Positions 1-9,593 are shown, counted from the first letter of the stretch. The stretch is DNA of 58,048 nt from Psychromonas ossibalaenae ATCC BAA-1528 (GCF_000381745.1 NZ_KB906996.1:1-58048); one strand, 5' to 3'. The notes: generated from the sequence alone by a model not told the origin. Made by a program: numbers and translations.

Positions 1-44
1 GCTTAGTTTTACCTAAACGGTTTTTATATAAAACACTCAATTCA

Positions 45-1442
45 TTATTTGATAACGTCTAATAAACCAACTGAATTAGCAAATACGAACAGAATACCCA
101 GCGGTGCTACCCAGCGCAGCAGCACCATTACCGTTGTAAACTGCCACTGTGCAAGGTTAAACTCTTCCTTGATCACTTCGGTTTTCATTACCCAGCCGGC
201 AAACACTGAAATTAATAAACCACCGAGAGGCATTAATATATTAGCAGTCAGATAATCCAACATGTCAAAGATATTGCCGCCCATGAAACCAAAGTTAATT
301 TGCGCCCACTCGGTACCGGCTAAAGAGAATACTGTCCCAAGACTACAAATCCAGATAGCAAGACCAGCAACAATTGCCGCTTTAACACGAGACATACCCT
401 GGCGTTCTTCAAGATAAGCCGCTGTTGCTTCAAGTAAAGAGATTGCAGAAGTAAAAGCTGCAAACACAATCATGACAAAGAATAATGTTCCGACAAAATC
501 ACCCATCGGCATTGAACCAAAGGCAATAGGAAGCGACTGGAATAATAAGCCAGGGCCGGCACTCGGCTCTAAACCATGAGCAAATACAATCGGATAAATT
601 GCTAAACCAGCAATTAAAGCAACCATAGTATCGGCAATAGCAATCATAATAGAAGTTTTTGCAATCGATACACCTTCAGGCAGGTAGGCACCATATACCA
701 TCATAATGCCAGACGCTAAACTAAGGGTGAAAAATGCATGGCCAAGTGCCACTAACATACCTTCAATAGTCAGTTTAGAAAAATCGATATCAAACATGAA
801 TGAAAAAGCGGCGGCAAAGTCACCAACAACGGCAGAGTAAAACATAATTGCTACAAGCAGTACTAATAACGCCGGCATTAAGTAAGTAACGGCTGTTTCC
901 AAACCACTTTTTACACCTTTCGATATTACGTAGACAACAGCAAGCATAGTTAATGTTGTCCAGATCAGCAGCTGCGGAACACTGCTTACTAAGTTACCAA
1001 ATAAAGTCCCGATTGCTTCTGCGTTTGTTGCAGGATCAGCAGCTGCAGCACTAAATTCACCGCTGCCGGCGAAAAATACATAAGCGGCAGCCCAGCCGGC
1101 AATAACAACATAGAAACTTAAAATTAAGAAACCAGCTAATACGCCCATTGTACCGATAATAGACCAGTGCGATGAATGTCCGGCTTCTGTTGCCACGTGC
1201 GCAACGGCATTAGCAGGTGTAGAACGGCCTCGTTTACCAATAACAACTTCGGCCATCATGACAGGAATACCAATGAATAAAACACATACTAAGTAGACAA
1301 ATACAAATGCACCACCGCCGTATTCCCCCATAATATATGGAAATTTCCAGATATTACCTAACCCTACCGCAGCCCCCGTTGCTGCTAAAATATACGCGTA
1401 TCGACTCGACCATCGGTTGGAAACATGTGTATCAGTACTCAT
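45..1442 (-). CDS. Sodium-dependent transporter, NSS/SNF family
   Basis: This 465-residue inner-membrane protein belongs to the neurotransmitter:sodium symporter family, whose bacterial members couple Na+ entry to uptake of amino acids or related small molecules. The family signature GAAVGLGNIWKFPY lies in the first membrane helix (residues about 23-36), followed by the GGGAF segment. Hydrophobic segments throughout fit 11-12 transmembrane helices, and the length is normal for bacterial members. It starts at the ATG complementary to 1440-1442. It stands apart from zapC-pyrD by 250 bp, so it is probably its own transcription unit. The substrate cannot be read from the sequence. Confidence 0.9.
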   Translation of the reverse strand: MSTDTHVSNRWSSRYAYILAATGAAVGLGNIWKFPYIMGEYGGGAFVFVYLVCVLFIGIPVMMAEVVIGKRGRSTPANAVAHVATEAGHSSHWSIIGTMGVLAGFLILSFYVVIAGWAAAYVFFAGSGEFSAAAADPATNAEAIGTLFGNLVSSVPQLLIWTTLTMLAVVYVISKGVKSGLETAVTYLMPALLVLLVAIMFYSAVVGDFAAAFSFMFDIDFSKLTIEGMLVALGHAFFTLSLASGIMMVYGAYLPEGVSIAKTSIMIAIADTMVALIAGLAIYPIVFAHGLEPSAGPGLLFQSLPIAFGSMPMGDFVGTLFFVMIVFAAFTSAISLLEATAAYLEERQGMSRVKAAIVAGLAIWICSLGTVFSLAGTEWAQINFGFMGGNIFDMLDYLTANILMPLGGLLISVFAGWVMKTEVIKEEFNLAQWQFTTVMVLLRWVAPLGILFVFANSVGLLDVIK

Positions 1443-1692
1443 TTAGAACCTTTAATTTTTTGGAAAGATGGCTCTTTATAGTCACTTTAAGAAATGAATT
1501 CAATAGTCAGTAAATATTAAAGACACCAAGAATTCACGAATTTAAAATCAAAGCTTGCGTAAAACAACCAAAAACCAGAATAAAAAATCAATATAGGCGG
1601 TTTTTGTGGAATATTTATTCATGTTAAATTTAAGTAAAAATTAACAAAATGAGGAGGTAAAGTGGGATCAGGCTAACATCAAAATAAAAATG

Positions 1693-2265
1693 TTAAAAAA
1701 TCTGGTAGGAATTCCAGCTGTTTTCAGCTTCGACTTCAGGTACAGATATTTTATCCCGCGTTACTTTGACAATCTGAAACTGCTTTAAGGATTTGCTCGC
1801 GGTCAGGGCATGAGAATTACCCACTAACATACATAAAACAAAATCATCACTATTTTCTAAGACTAAATAATCACCAGTCTGAGCGGCTCCAGAGGAAGTT
1901 AAAGTTACCCGGTCACCTTTATTAACTTCCGGACTGCTGCTGTTGACCGATTTAAATAACCAGCTTTTGGGCATAAGCGGTTTATGGAACAATCCCACCG
2001 CTAATATATGAACAATAATAGTGCACGATACTTCCGGCGGGAAGTCACTTAATGAGATGCTGTCAAAAAGTTCAATATAATTGGCAACATCTTCAATGGT
2101 AAAAAAAACAGGATCAGATGAGTGAAAAGCCAGCATATTTGCTTTATAGACGATATCGATATAATAATCGCCCATGTTCAGCATCAATGTTGCTCTTTCG
2201 GTATCGAACTGCCACTGCCAGTTCGCTTTAGGGCTAAAGTCCGTCATCAAACCGGAACTGCTCAT
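1693..2265 (-). CDS. zapC: Cell division protein ZapC
   Basis: ZapC is a cytoplasmic division factor that binds FtsZ and promotes bundling of its protofilaments in the Z ring. This 190-residue protein has the family pattern: an N-terminal NWQWQFD segment, the central MPKSWLF motif, and an LCMLVGN segment near residue 145. It lies 21 bp downstream of pyrD on the same strand; the pyrD-zapC pairing is also found in E. coli, which strongly supports the call. Length is close to the E. coli protein (about 180 residues). Confidence 0.88.
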   Translation of the reverse strand: MSSSGLMTDFSPKANWQWQFDTERATLMLNMGDYYIDIVYKANMLAFHSSDPVFFTIEDVANYIELFDSISLSDFPPEVSCTIIVHILAVGLFHKPLMPKSWLFKSVNSSSPEVNKGDRVTLTSSGAAQTGDYLVLENSDDFVLCMLVGNSHALTASKSLKQFQIVKVTRDKISVPEVEAENSWNSYQIF

Positions 2266-2286
2266 ATTAAATCCCGCTCCGTTAAA

Positions 2287-3297
2287 TCAAATATTATTCA
2301 CGATCTGCTTAACTAACTGCGGACCATTGTAAATAAACCCAGAATAAATCTGAACCAGGCTTGCACCGGCATCGATTTTTTCTTTAGCCGCTATCACTCC
2401 GTCAATACCGCCGACACCAATAATTGGAATCTCACCCTGTAGATGAGATGCAAATTTAGCAATAACCACTGTACTTTTACTCTGCAGAGGACGACCGCTT
2501 AAGCCGCCTGCCTCTCCGGCATGCGACATACCTTTGATCATTTCACGATCCAGTGTGGTATTGGTTGCAATCAAACCGTCAATTTTATATTTAAGCAGTG
2601 ATTTTGCGATAGACTCAATTTCATCATCGCTTAAATCTGGAGCGACTTTTAACGCCAGCGGCACATACTTGCCGTGTTTTTCGTGCAGTTCTTTCTGACG
2701 TGTTTTTAATGCATCTAATAATTCATCCAGCGCTTCTCCGTACTGTAATGAACGCAGTCCGGGAGTATTTGGTGAAGAGATATTTACCGCTATATAACCG
2801 GCGTGCAGATAAACTTTATCCATACAAAGCAGGTAGTCATTTTTACCTTCTTCAACGGGTGTCGAGAAGTTTTTACCTATATTAATACCAATAACACCTT
2901 TGAAGTTACTGTCTTTAACATTAGCGATTAAGTTATCAACACCGTGGTTATTAAAGCCCATACGGTTGATAATGCCTTCTGATTCTAAGACACGAAATAT
3001 ACGCGGAGATTCATTACCCGGCTGAGCAACCGGCGTCACTGTACCGATTTCAATATGTCCGAATCCCATCGCACCAAAAGCATCGATACATTCGCCGTTT
3101 TTATCAAGACCGGCGGCTAAACCGACTGAATTTGGAAAAGTCAGCCCCATTACATTAACCGGCCGCTGCTGCACTTTCTGACGGTAAAAGAGATCCAGGA
3201 TAGTACCATGGGTTAATTTAAGTTGTTTTATAGAAAGATCATGTGCTTTTTCAGGATTTAGCATGAATAAAAAGCGGCGCATAATTTGATAAAGCAT
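2287..3297 (-). CDS. pyrD: Dihydroorotate dehydrogenase (quinone), class 2
   Basis: PyrD oxidises dihydroorotate to orotate, the fourth step of pyrimidine synthesis, and passes electrons to membrane quinone. The 336-residue protein has the class 2 features: an N-terminal membrane-associating helix (residues 1-40), [11 protein letters not shown] at the FMN site, [22 protein letters not shown] carrying the catalytic serine of class 2 enzymes, [25 protein letters not shown], and the phosphate-binding IPIIGVGGI. It is the first gene of a pyrD-zapC transcription unit. Confidence 0.97.
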   Translation of the reverse strand: MLYQIMRRFLFMLNPEKAHDLSIKQLKLTHGTILDLFYRQKVQQRPVNVMGLTFPNSVGLAAGLDKNGECIDAFGAMGFGHIEIGTVTPVAQPGNESPRIFRVLESEGIINRMGFNNHGVDNLIANVKDSNFKGVIGINIGKNFSTPVEEGKNDYLLCMDKVYLHAGYIAVNISSPNTPGLRSLQYGEALDELLDALKTRQKELHEKHGKYVPLALKVAPDLSDDEIESIAKSLLKYKIDGLIATNTTLDREMIKGMSHAGEAGGLSGRPLQSKSTVVIAKFASHLQGEIPIIGVGGIDGVIAAKEKIDAGASLVQIYSGFIYNGPQLVKQIVNNI

Positions 3298-3428
3298 AAC
3301 AGAGACCTTTTAAGTAAAGTAAACAATTAATTTGCCGTATTGTACCGTTTATCTGTTAAACGTGAACTATAAATAGCTAAATAAATTAATTAATCCTTAT
3401 TACAAATAATGTCTTAGCCGTTACTCAG

Positions 3429-4217
3429 CTACTGCACAACAATTTTCTGATAACTATGAACGCGAGCCCGCCAGCCTTTTAACCAGCGGAACTCTTTTTT
3501 CGGTGCATTTTTTACCCGCCTTGTTAATACCTCATCGGCTGACAAACCAAATGCATATAAAACATTATCATATTCAACGGGCATGTTAAGCAGTACTTGT
3601 TTTAGCCCCCACCCCTGCCCTTGATAACGCTCTTTTTTAGATAAACCTTCGCCTTTAAAATTAACGTAATCAAGCAGAGAAAAAACACCTTCCGGTGTGG
3701 CTGTCATGCGTTTGATATGTTTATTAACAATTTTTTTCTGAGCTTTTGTGCTGCTGTCGATGATATGAGGAATAGCAGCTTCCAGACGTAAAATAATAAA
3801 TTTAACCTGTAGTTCAATATGTTGACTTAAAAAAGTTCTTAACCCGCTCAGCTGCTCCTGATCAAATTCCTGATAAAATTGTTCACGGCTTTTCCAGGGA
3901 GCAAGTTTAGTTTCAGCCAGCCACTGCGGCAGGGTTACGCCGTTCTTTTCAAAGTAGGCTAATAATTCTGGAAACTGTTCTTTGAACGGTCCTTTCTGTT
4001 CAGTGGGATACCAGATAAAATGCCCCAACCCAAGAGAGGGGAAATCTTCATCACGGTTCCAGGAAGTAAGGTGCTGCAGTTTCTGCTGCCCTTCATTTTT
4101 CCAGATTAACTGACCTAATGCATCAGCCTGCTTTTCTGTCAAAGCAATTGAATAAGAATGACTAGCAGCCGTTAAGCTGAATAATAATAAACCAATAAAA
4201 GAAATAATACGAAACAT
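3429..4217 (-). CDS. Conserved secreted protein, possibly lysozyme-like
   Basis: The protein has 262 residues, with a clear N-terminal signal peptide (hydrophobic residues 4-18, likely cut near SHS-YS). I do not recognise a named family with certainty. The segment IWKNEGQ (about residues 38-44) followed roughly 23 residues later by LGLGHFIWYP resembles the Glu...GxGH arrangement around the catalytic Glu of GH24 phage-type lysozymes; that is an inference from a short pattern only. The rest is charged and mostly helical in character. It lies about 50 bp downstream of a small hypothetical gene in the tsaB direction and may be co-transcribed. Confidence 0.6.
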   Translation of the reverse strand: MFRIISFIGLLLFSLTAASHSYSIALTEKQADALGQLIWKNEGQQKLQHLTSWNRDEDFPSLGLGHFIWYPTEQKGPFKEQFPELLAYFEKNGVTLPQWLAETKLAPWKSREQFYQEFDQEQLSGLRTFLSQHIELQVKFIILRLEAAIPHIIDSSTKAQKKIVNKHIKRMTATPEGVFSLLDYVNFKGEGLSKKERYQGQGWGLKQVLLNMPVEYDNVLYAFGLSADEVLTRRVKNAPKKEFRWLKGWRARVHSYQKIVVQ

Positions 4218-4266
4218 GCACTAAGCCTATAGAATAAACAATAAAGGAAATAATTAAACGGAAAGA

Positions 4267-4566
4267 TTAAACAACGAAATGAAAACTCATACTGCTCATT
4301 ATCGCTTCACGCTGTTCTTGCACTGCAACCTGCTGGTAGGCATCTACAGCACCTCTCTGCTTAAAACCAGGCTGGTCGTATCCAAGTGTTTTATGAAGAG
4401 AGTCCTGCTGTTTTTCAGAAAGTATCATCGAAAATTCAGCAGATTTGGCTTTTTTAGTGACAGGCGCAAGCTCGCTGACACCGGCCTGCGGCGAACTTTT
4501 GACAGTCGGCGCCTTACCCGTATTAACCGGTCTTGTTACAAAAGATGTATTATTTTGTATTGCCAT
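4267..4566 (-). CDS. Small conserved hypothetical protein
   Basis: This is a small cytoplasmic protein of 99 residues when started at the ATG complementary to 4564-4566; a GTG five codons upstream (4581) is also possible, but the ATG has a TGGA sequence in ribosome-binding position. The N-terminal half is low complexity, rich in Ser, Thr, Pro and Lys. The C-terminal third (GAVDAYQQVAVQEQREAI) looks like the conserved, helical part. It follows tsaB by 37 bp on the same strand. No function can be assigned. Confidence 0.55.
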   Translation of the reverse strand: MAIQNNTSFVTRPVNTGKAPTVKSSPQAGVSELAPVTKKAKSAEFSMILSEKQQDSLHKTLGYDQPGFKQRGAVDAYQQVAVQEQREAIMSSMSFHFVV

Positions 4567-4603
4567 TAATAATCCAGCCACTAAATAAAAAGAAAATAGT
4601 TAA

Positions 4604-5320
4604 CTACTCTCTTCCTGGTAATTTTTTCCAGGTTACTTTATCACGTAAATAAACCGGCGCGGCTAATTCAGGTAAAACAGCCAGTGATTTTTCTACGCAA
4701 CTCACAACTTCATCGAGCATATATTTTGCGCTAGGAAATTCAATATCCAGTTTTAACGCATTTTTAAAATATTCCGCTAATTCAGGATAAGCCCCCCAGC
4801 CGGAGCCGACCAGAACCGAATCAGCGGCAACATCTAATTCAAGCGCCAATAAATCGACAGGTTTAACCACAACCTCTTCGTTTACCAGTACCATCAATTC
4901 ATCTTTAAGCTGGTAATGTGCAAAATAAACCTCACCCATTCGTGCATCAATTGCAGCATATACATCCGCAGCCTGCTGTGTTTTAAAGGCCTGCTGCGCC
5001 ATTGCCTGTAATGTTGATACACCAACCATCTTTTTTTCTATACCGAATGCTAAACCCTGTGCAATACTGATGCCAATTCTTACGCCGGTAAAACTACCCG
5101 GGCCGCGACCGTAAGCCAGAATATCAATTTCAGGCAGTGTTAACCCCGCCTGCTGCAGTACCTGCTCAACCGTTGGTAATATTTTTTTAGTATGCTCGCG
5201 AGGCGCCAGCATAAAATGGTCACTAATTACCTGTTGTTTTTCTTCACTTTGACAAAGCACTGCCACTGAACACGCTTCAGTTGAGGTATCAACACATAAA
5301 ACATTTAACTTATTAGACAT
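4604..5320 (-). CDS. tsaB: tRNA threonylcarbamoyladenosine biosynthesis protein TsaB
   Basis: TsaB is the non-catalytic partner of TsaD in the complex (TsaB-TsaD-TsaE) that transfers threonylcarbamoyl to A37 of ANN-decoding tRNAs. The 238-residue protein has the ASKHA-fold N terminus (CVDTSTEACSVAVL), the HTKKILPTVEQVL segment and the YGRGPGSFTGVRIGISIAQG motif. Length is usual for the family. It sits directly downstream of yoaA on the same strand, as in E. coli, although here about 250 bp of duplicated sequence separates the two genes. Confidence 0.95.
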   Translation of the reverse strand: MSNKLNVLCVDTSTEACSVAVLCQSEEKQQVISDHFMLAPREHTKKILPTVEQVLQQAGLTLPEIDILAYGRGPGSFTGVRIGISIAQGLAFGIEKKMVGVSTLQAMAQQAFKTQQAADVYAAIDARMGEVYFAHYQLKDELMVLVNEEVVVKPVDLLALELDVAADSVLVGSGWGAYPELAEYFKNALKLDIEFPSAKYMLDEVVSCVEKSLAVLPELAAPVYLRDKVTWKKLPGRE

Positions 5321-5410
5321 ATTTGGCCTGTATATTTTTTTAATTAATTCTGTCGGTTTTCAAAAATCTTTTCTTTATTAGCATGCATGACACAACAATG
5401 ATTACGGGTA

Positions 5411-5622
5411 AACTAATCGATATTTGTCAAAAACTCTATCGCATTATCTAGAGTTCGAGTACATAGCTTTTACATAAACCATGCAAGTGTAACTAATCGA
5501 TATTTTCCAAAAATTCTATAGCGTTATCCAGTGATCTTGTGCATGACTTTTAAATAAATCATGCAAGACAAACTAATCGATATTTTCCAAAAATTCTATA
5601 GCGTTATCTAATGATCTTGTCC
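5411..5622. repeat. 80-bp tandem repeats derived from the 3' end of yoaA
   Basis: The sequence AACTAATCGATATT starts at 5411, 5491 and 5571, an exact 80-bp period. The 5571 copy is the genuine 3' end of yoaA and matches the others over about 52 bp; 5491-5570 and 5411-5490 are full units lying downstream of the stop codon. On the minus strand each copy still reads LDNAIEF-L-x-NID followed by TAG, so the encoded C-terminal tail and stop codon have been duplicated twice. The units differ at several positions, so the duplication is not very recent. Confidence 0.9.
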
Positions 5623-7495
5623 GCGGCATGCAAGGTAAACTATTCAGGAATAAATTACCATATTTACGCGTCACCAGTCGTGTATCACAGACTATCAAGA
5701 CTCCTTTATCCTGCTCTGCCCGGATCAGTCGTCCGACACCTTGTTTAAACGTGATCACCGCCTGCGGTAACTGTACTTCAGCAAAAGGATCTTTTCCCTT
5801 AAGCTGTGCATCTTCCATGCGCGCTTTTAATAAAGGCTCTTCGGGTGAGCTGAATGGGATTTTATCGATAATAACACAGGATAAAACCTGCCCGCGCACA
5901 TCTACTCCTTCCCAGAAACTGCCCGTTGCCACCAGCAGTGCATTACCATGACTGACAAATTCATCGAGTAAAGCCTGTTTACTTTTTTCCCCCTGCAGTA
6001 ACACCGGAAAGGTTAATACCTGCCTAAAGCCGGCTGCCAGTTGATTCATCATGGCATGACTGGTACATAAGAAGAAACAACGCCCTTTACCAGCGCGGAT
6101 AACCGGTGCAAGTTCCTCTATCAATTTATCAGCAAGCCCGGGCGTGCCCGGCTCAGGTATTAAGCGAGGCACAACAAACAAAGTCTGCTTAGCATAATCA
6201 AAGGGACTGCTCAGCTGCAGACAGCGGCTGCTTTGTAAACCTAACAATTGTGTAAAATGGTCAAACTGCCCTTTTACCGATAAAGTTGCTGAAGTAAAAA
6301 TCCAGCTTGCTTCCTTTTTCTGACACTCTACCTGAAAACGGTCAGCGACGCTGAGCGGCGTGATATTTAGTGAAAAGTGCTGTTTAGTACAGTCAAACCA
6401 GTAACTGAATCCGGTTTCATTAACACTGTTCAATTTTTTAAATAATAAAGTAAACTGCGTTAATCGTTCAAAGCAGTGATCTAATACTTCACTTTTACCC
6501 AGACGGTCAGTAATCACTTCCGTTAAAAAGGACATAACCTGCTCCAGGCGCTGTACATGCAGCTGCATCACCCGCTCACGAGATTTATCCCGCCAGCTGC
6601 CGGTGCCTTTATCCATAGCAAAAGCCAGGCGAAAATCCAAAACCGTTAAACGCAGCTGCTCAGCCGCTTTAGCCATCTGTTTCGCCTCACGAAGTTCTGT
6701 GCGGTAAACAAAATCAATTTCTTTAGCAAGCTCAGTAAACTGACGGCTAGAAAGCGACTCACCAAAATAAACGCTGGCAATATCAGGCAGCTGATGGGCC
6801 TCATCAAAAATATATACCCCTGCTTCCGGCATCAATTCGCCGAACCCGGTTTCTTTTACCGCTAAATCAGCAAAAAACAGATGATGGTTAATCACCACCA
6901 GATCCGCTTCCATCGCTTTCTTGCGGGCTTTAACAATAAAACAATCATCGAAGCTCGGACACTCGCGTCCCAAACAGTTGTCATTACTGCTGGTAATAGC
7001 CGGGATGATAAATGCGTCTTCTGCAAGATCATCTATCTCGGCGATATCGCCTGTTTTAGTTGATAAAGACCAGTTTTTAACTTTCACCAGCTCAATCTGC
7101 TGCGCTTTGTCCTTATGTTTACTTTCCAACATAAAACGATTCAAACGCTCATTACAGAGGTAGTTACTGCGGCCTTTCAGCAGAGTTACAGAGCCGCTGA
7201 AGTCTGTTGCTTCCACCAGCAGCGGTAAATCTTTGGCAAACAACTGCTCCTGCAGTGCTTTACTACCCGTGGAGATAATAATTTTAGGGGAGACCGCTTT
7301 ATCGAAGGATAATAATGCCGGCGCTAAATAAGCAAAGGTTTTACCCGTACCGGTTTCTGCTTCAACCACTAGCGGCTGTTTATTTTTAATCGTGTCAGCG
7401 ACTGCCTCGGCCATTTCAACCTGAGCATCACGTGCAATAAAATGAGGCAGTCTTTTACTTAACGCACCAGAAGATGAAAAAAAAGATGATATCAA
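5573..7495 (-). CDS. yoaA: DinG/XPD-family ATP-dependent DNA helicase YoaA
   Basis: This is a 640-residue superfamily 2 iron-sulfur DNA helicase of the DinG/XPD group; YoaA in E. coli acts in tolerance of replication-blocking damage together with the clamp-loader subunit chi. It has Walker A EAETGTGKTFAYLAP (residues about 40-54), the Fe-S cluster cysteines in the CLGRECPSFDDC region (about 175-185), the DEAH box FDEAHQLPD (about 230), and motif VI VGRLIRAEQDKGVL near the C terminus. The tsaB neighbour favours yoaA over dinG. Its last 13 codons lie inside the 80-bp repeat. Confidence 0.92.
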   Translation of the reverse strand: MISSFFSSSGALSKRLPHFIARDAQVEMAEAVADTIKNKQPLVVEAETGTGKTFAYLAPALLSFDKAVSPKIIISTGSKALQEQLFAKDLPLLVEATDFSGSVTLLKGRSNYLCNERLNRFMLESKHKDKAQQIELVKVKNWSLSTKTGDIAEIDDLAEDAFIIPAITSSNDNCLGRECPSFDDCFIVKARKKAMEADLVVINHHLFFADLAVKETGFGELMPEAGVYIFDEAHQLPDIASVYFGESLSSRQFTELAKEIDFVYRTELREAKQMAKAAEQLRLTVLDFRLAFAMDKGTGSWRDKSRERVMQLHVQRLEQVMSFLTEVITDRLGKSEVLDHCFERLTQFTLLFKKLNSVNETGFSYWFDCTKQHFSLNITPLSVADRFQVECQKKEASWIFTSATLSVKGQFDHFTQLLGLQSSRCLQLSSPFDYAKQTLFVVPRLIPEPGTPGLADKLIEELAPVIRAGKGRCFFLCTSHAMMNQLAAGFRQVLTFPVLLQGEKSKQALLDEFVSHGNALLVATGSFWEGVDVRGQVLSCVIIDKIPFSSPEEPLLKARMEDAQLKGKDPFAEVQLPQAVITFKQGVGRLIRAEQDKGVLIVCDTRLVTRKYGNLFLNSLPCMPRTRSLDNAIEFLENID

Positions 7496-7608
7496 AGCGG
7501 TAAACTCTTTGGGTATAATAGTAATTATCTATATTCTACGTGAATTATTAAATAGATCACAACTCCATAGGCATTCAACTCGGCTATATCAATAAGACAT
7601 TAACAAAT

Positions 7609-8025
7609 ATGAATAAACAGCATTTTCTGCCGGCCAGATTAGGTATCGAATTCAAAACCATCAAAGCGATGGTTAATATCTACTGCCGGGCTCACCATAA
7701 CAGTTCAAATGAATCAGCTCCCTGCGCTGAATGCCTGGAGTTTATCGACTATGCCAATGAAAAATTAGACCGCTGCCCCTATGGACAAAACAAACCAACC
7801 TGTAATAAATGTCCTATTCACTGTTATAAAAAACAGCAGCGTGAACAGGCAAGAAAGATTATGCGCTACGCAGGACCACGTATGTTATTAAGGCATCCTG
7901 TTTTGGCCGTAAAACATTTGTTAGCAGAAAAAGTCCCCGTCCCGGAAAATTACACGAGTAAGTCTTCCAACCGCCATGTGCGAAAATCACAGAGTAAAGA
8001 GAAACCAGAAGGGATTAAACGGTAA
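7609..8025 (+). CDS. ygbA: YgbA-type 'nitrous oxide-stimulated promoter' family protein
   Basis: A 138-residue cytoplasmic protein matching the YgbA_NO family, whose E. coli member is induced by nitric oxide through NsrR and takes part in recovery from nitrosative stress. The conserved cysteine layout is visible: CRAHH (residue about 26), CAECLEF (about 38-41), RCPYGQNKPTCNKCPIHCYKK (about 57-75), which looks like a metal site, then the MRYAGPRMLLRHP motif. The C-terminal tail is basic. The upstream 110 bp shows no NsrR site that I can recognise. Its end overlaps a convergent small gene by 11 bp. Confidence 0.85.
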   Translation: MNKQHFLPARLGIEFKTIKAMVNIYCRAHHNSSNESAPCAECLEFIDYANEKLDRCPYGQNKPTCNKCPIHCYKKQQREQARKIMRYAGPRMLLRHPVLAVKHLLAEKVPVPENYTSKSSNRHVRKSQSKEKPEGIKR

Positions 8026-8251
8026 CATCAATATGTGACTCAACTTCATCCTTTTCATTGTTAGTCTGCTTCGCCCGGACTTTAATTTTCTGCAGAATAT
8101 GGGTACTTTCTTCAATATCCTCCGGGGATACATTATTTTTCCGGTTCGAGGCCTGATACTTTTTAAGTTTATGATTAGCTATTTTAGCGTCATTCAAGGG
8201 CTTAAACGTATAAGTACGATTGATAAACTGCGTAATCAGGTGCTGGCTCAT
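8015..8251 (-). CDS. Small hypothetical protein
   Basis: A 78-residue, highly charged, lysine- and glutamate-rich protein with no signal peptide or membrane segment. I do not recognise it. The case for it being real is the start site: the minus strand reads GGAGGATAA immediately before the ATG at 8251, a near-ideal ribosome-binding site. It is convergent with ygbA and overlaps its last 11 bp. Confidence 0.6.
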   Translation of the reverse strand: MSQHLITQFINRTYTFKPLNDAKIANHKLKKYQASNRKNNVSPEDIEESTHILQKIKVRAKQTNNEKDEVESHIDVTV

Positions 8252-8448
8252 TTATCCTCCGGAACTCTATCGAGTGTTAATAATTAAAATGTCTTCTAAT
8301 TAACTTATCGGCACCTTGTACAATTTCTTAATAAATCATTTTGACTTTAATTTCATCTCATGACGAATAAACTGATATTCAGGCGCTAATATTTTATCCT
8401 CCATAGTAAGTATATACCCTGAACAAGCGGCCGGAAACAACTCCTAGA

Positions 8449-9114
8449 CTAATCGTCAACGAGTGAAATTTCCTGCTTTAACTGCGTTAGAAAATCCTGC
8501 ATAAACAATGTTCTTTTACGAGCTTCAACTTTTGCCGATTCGGTATTAACGGTATCGGCAATCAACAGAAGCTTTTTATAAAAATGATCAATCGTATATT
8601 GTGCATCATCGGGTTCACGTAAGCGGCAAAAGGGATCATCAGCCTGGTAGAGCGGCCTGTGCAGAGCAGTACTAACCTGAATACAGCGGCTTATACCAAC
8701 AGCGCCTAATGCATCAAGACGGTCTGCATCCTGGACTATCTGTGCCTCTATCGTTAAGGGGGTAATATCAGCACTGAAACTATGCGCAGCGACGGCGTGG
8801 TGAACGCCTTCAAAATACTGTTCGGGATAACTAATACTGCGCAAAAACTCAACGGCTTTATCGGCCGCATATTTTGAACCGTTACGGCGGTCCGGGTGAT
8901 CTTTAGCAAATGAGAAACAGTCATGCAGCCAGGCTGCAGGAATAACAATTTCACTAACTGCATTTTCATGCAGACATAATCCCTTCGCCGTTTTTACTAC
9001 TCTTAATACATGCTCAAAATCATGCGCTAAATCCGTTTTCATTTCCCCCCGGATAAAAGCCGCCAGCTGCTGTTCTAGTTTGTTCAAAAAACGTTCCTTT
9101 TCAAGTAAGTACAT
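8449..9114 (-). CDS. yedJ: HD-domain phosphohydrolase, YedJ-like
   Basis: A predicted metal-dependent phosphohydrolase of the HD superfamily, about 221 residues. The metal-binding pattern is present: HDFEHVLRV (near residue 34), AAWLHDCFSFAKDHPDRR with the HD pair, HHAVAAHSFSADITPLTIEAQIVQDADRLDALGAVG with the downstream histidine and aspartate. The AAHSFSA...IVQDADRLDALGA block is characteristic of E. coli YedJ. Start is ambiguous: GTG at 9120 or ATG at 9114; I chose the ATG. Either way it overlaps the upstream PH-domain gene, so the two are probably translated together. The substrate is unknown. Confidence 0.85.
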   Translation of the reverse strand: MYLLEKERFLNKLEQQLAAFIRGEMKTDLAHDFEHVLRVVKTAKGLCLHENAVSEIVIPAAWLHDCFSFAKDHPDRRNGSKYAADKAVEFLRSISYPEQYFEGVHHAVAAHSFSADITPLTIEAQIVQDADRLDALGAVGISRCIQVSTALHRPLYQADDPFCRLREPDDAQYTIDHFYKKLLLIADTVNTESAKVEARKRTLFMQDFLTQLKQEISLVDD

Positions 9115-9481
9115 AAACACTGATCATGCGGTTAAAGGCAACAATATCAAACTCTCCTTTTATCTCAAAAGTAACTTTACCGACTGCGCTGATATAGATT
9201 TGTATTTCACAATCTAAATCTAAAGAGCCCGATGTTTCGATAGAAAAAGCCTGAATTTTACTGAAAGGGATAGAGGTATAATCGACTTTAGAGCCGGTAA
9301 TTCCCTGCACATTAGCGGCAATAATGCGCTTATTGGTAAAAACTACCTGGTCGCGAATTGTTTTAAATACGGCAAAAATATCTTCACCATCGATTAGAAA
9401 CCTACTGAAGTCCTCTCTTGCTTTACTGTTATCTATCGGCTTTAACTTAAATATTGCGGAGTTATCGAAATCTATCATCAT
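9101..9481 (-). CDS. Bacterial PH-domain protein
   Basis: A 126-residue protein that is almost entirely one bacterial pleckstrin-homology-like domain. The pattern LIDGEDIFAVFKTIRDQVVFTNKRIIAANVQGITGSKVDYTSIPFSKI (residues about 29-76) is typical of this family: a DxxVFTNKRL-like strand followed by a 'YxSIPY' turn. Such proteins form ring-like oligomers in crystal structures, but their cellular role is poorly defined. The ATG at 9481 is preceded by AAGGAATTA. It forms an overlapping pair with the yedJ-like gene downstream. Confidence 0.8.
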   Translation of the reverse strand: MMIDFDNSAIFKLKPIDNSKAREDFSRFLIDGEDIFAVFKTIRDQVVFTNKRIIAANVQGITGSKVDYTSIPFSKIQAFSIETSGSLDLDCEIQIYISAVGKVTFEIKGEFDIVAFNRMISVYVLT

Positions 9482-9593
9482 TAATTCCTTAAATTACAAA
9501 TACCTAAATAAAATAGCTTGCGCAGACAGCTTATGCTCAATAATAAAAACAAGCAAAATGAAAATATAAAAATACAAAGAAAAACAGCGGGGA

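Noticed and set aside
1443..1692. Possible attachment site or RNA gene between the transporter and zapC
   Set aside because: No tRNA-like structure, repeat or hairpin with a T run was found there.
8336..8404. 22-codon minus-strand frame MEDKILAPEYQFIRHEMKLKSK downstream of the HD-domain gene
   Set aside because: The sequence is protein-like, but there is no convincing ribosome-binding site and it is very short; it may be a fragment of a lost gene, which cannot be shown from one sequence.
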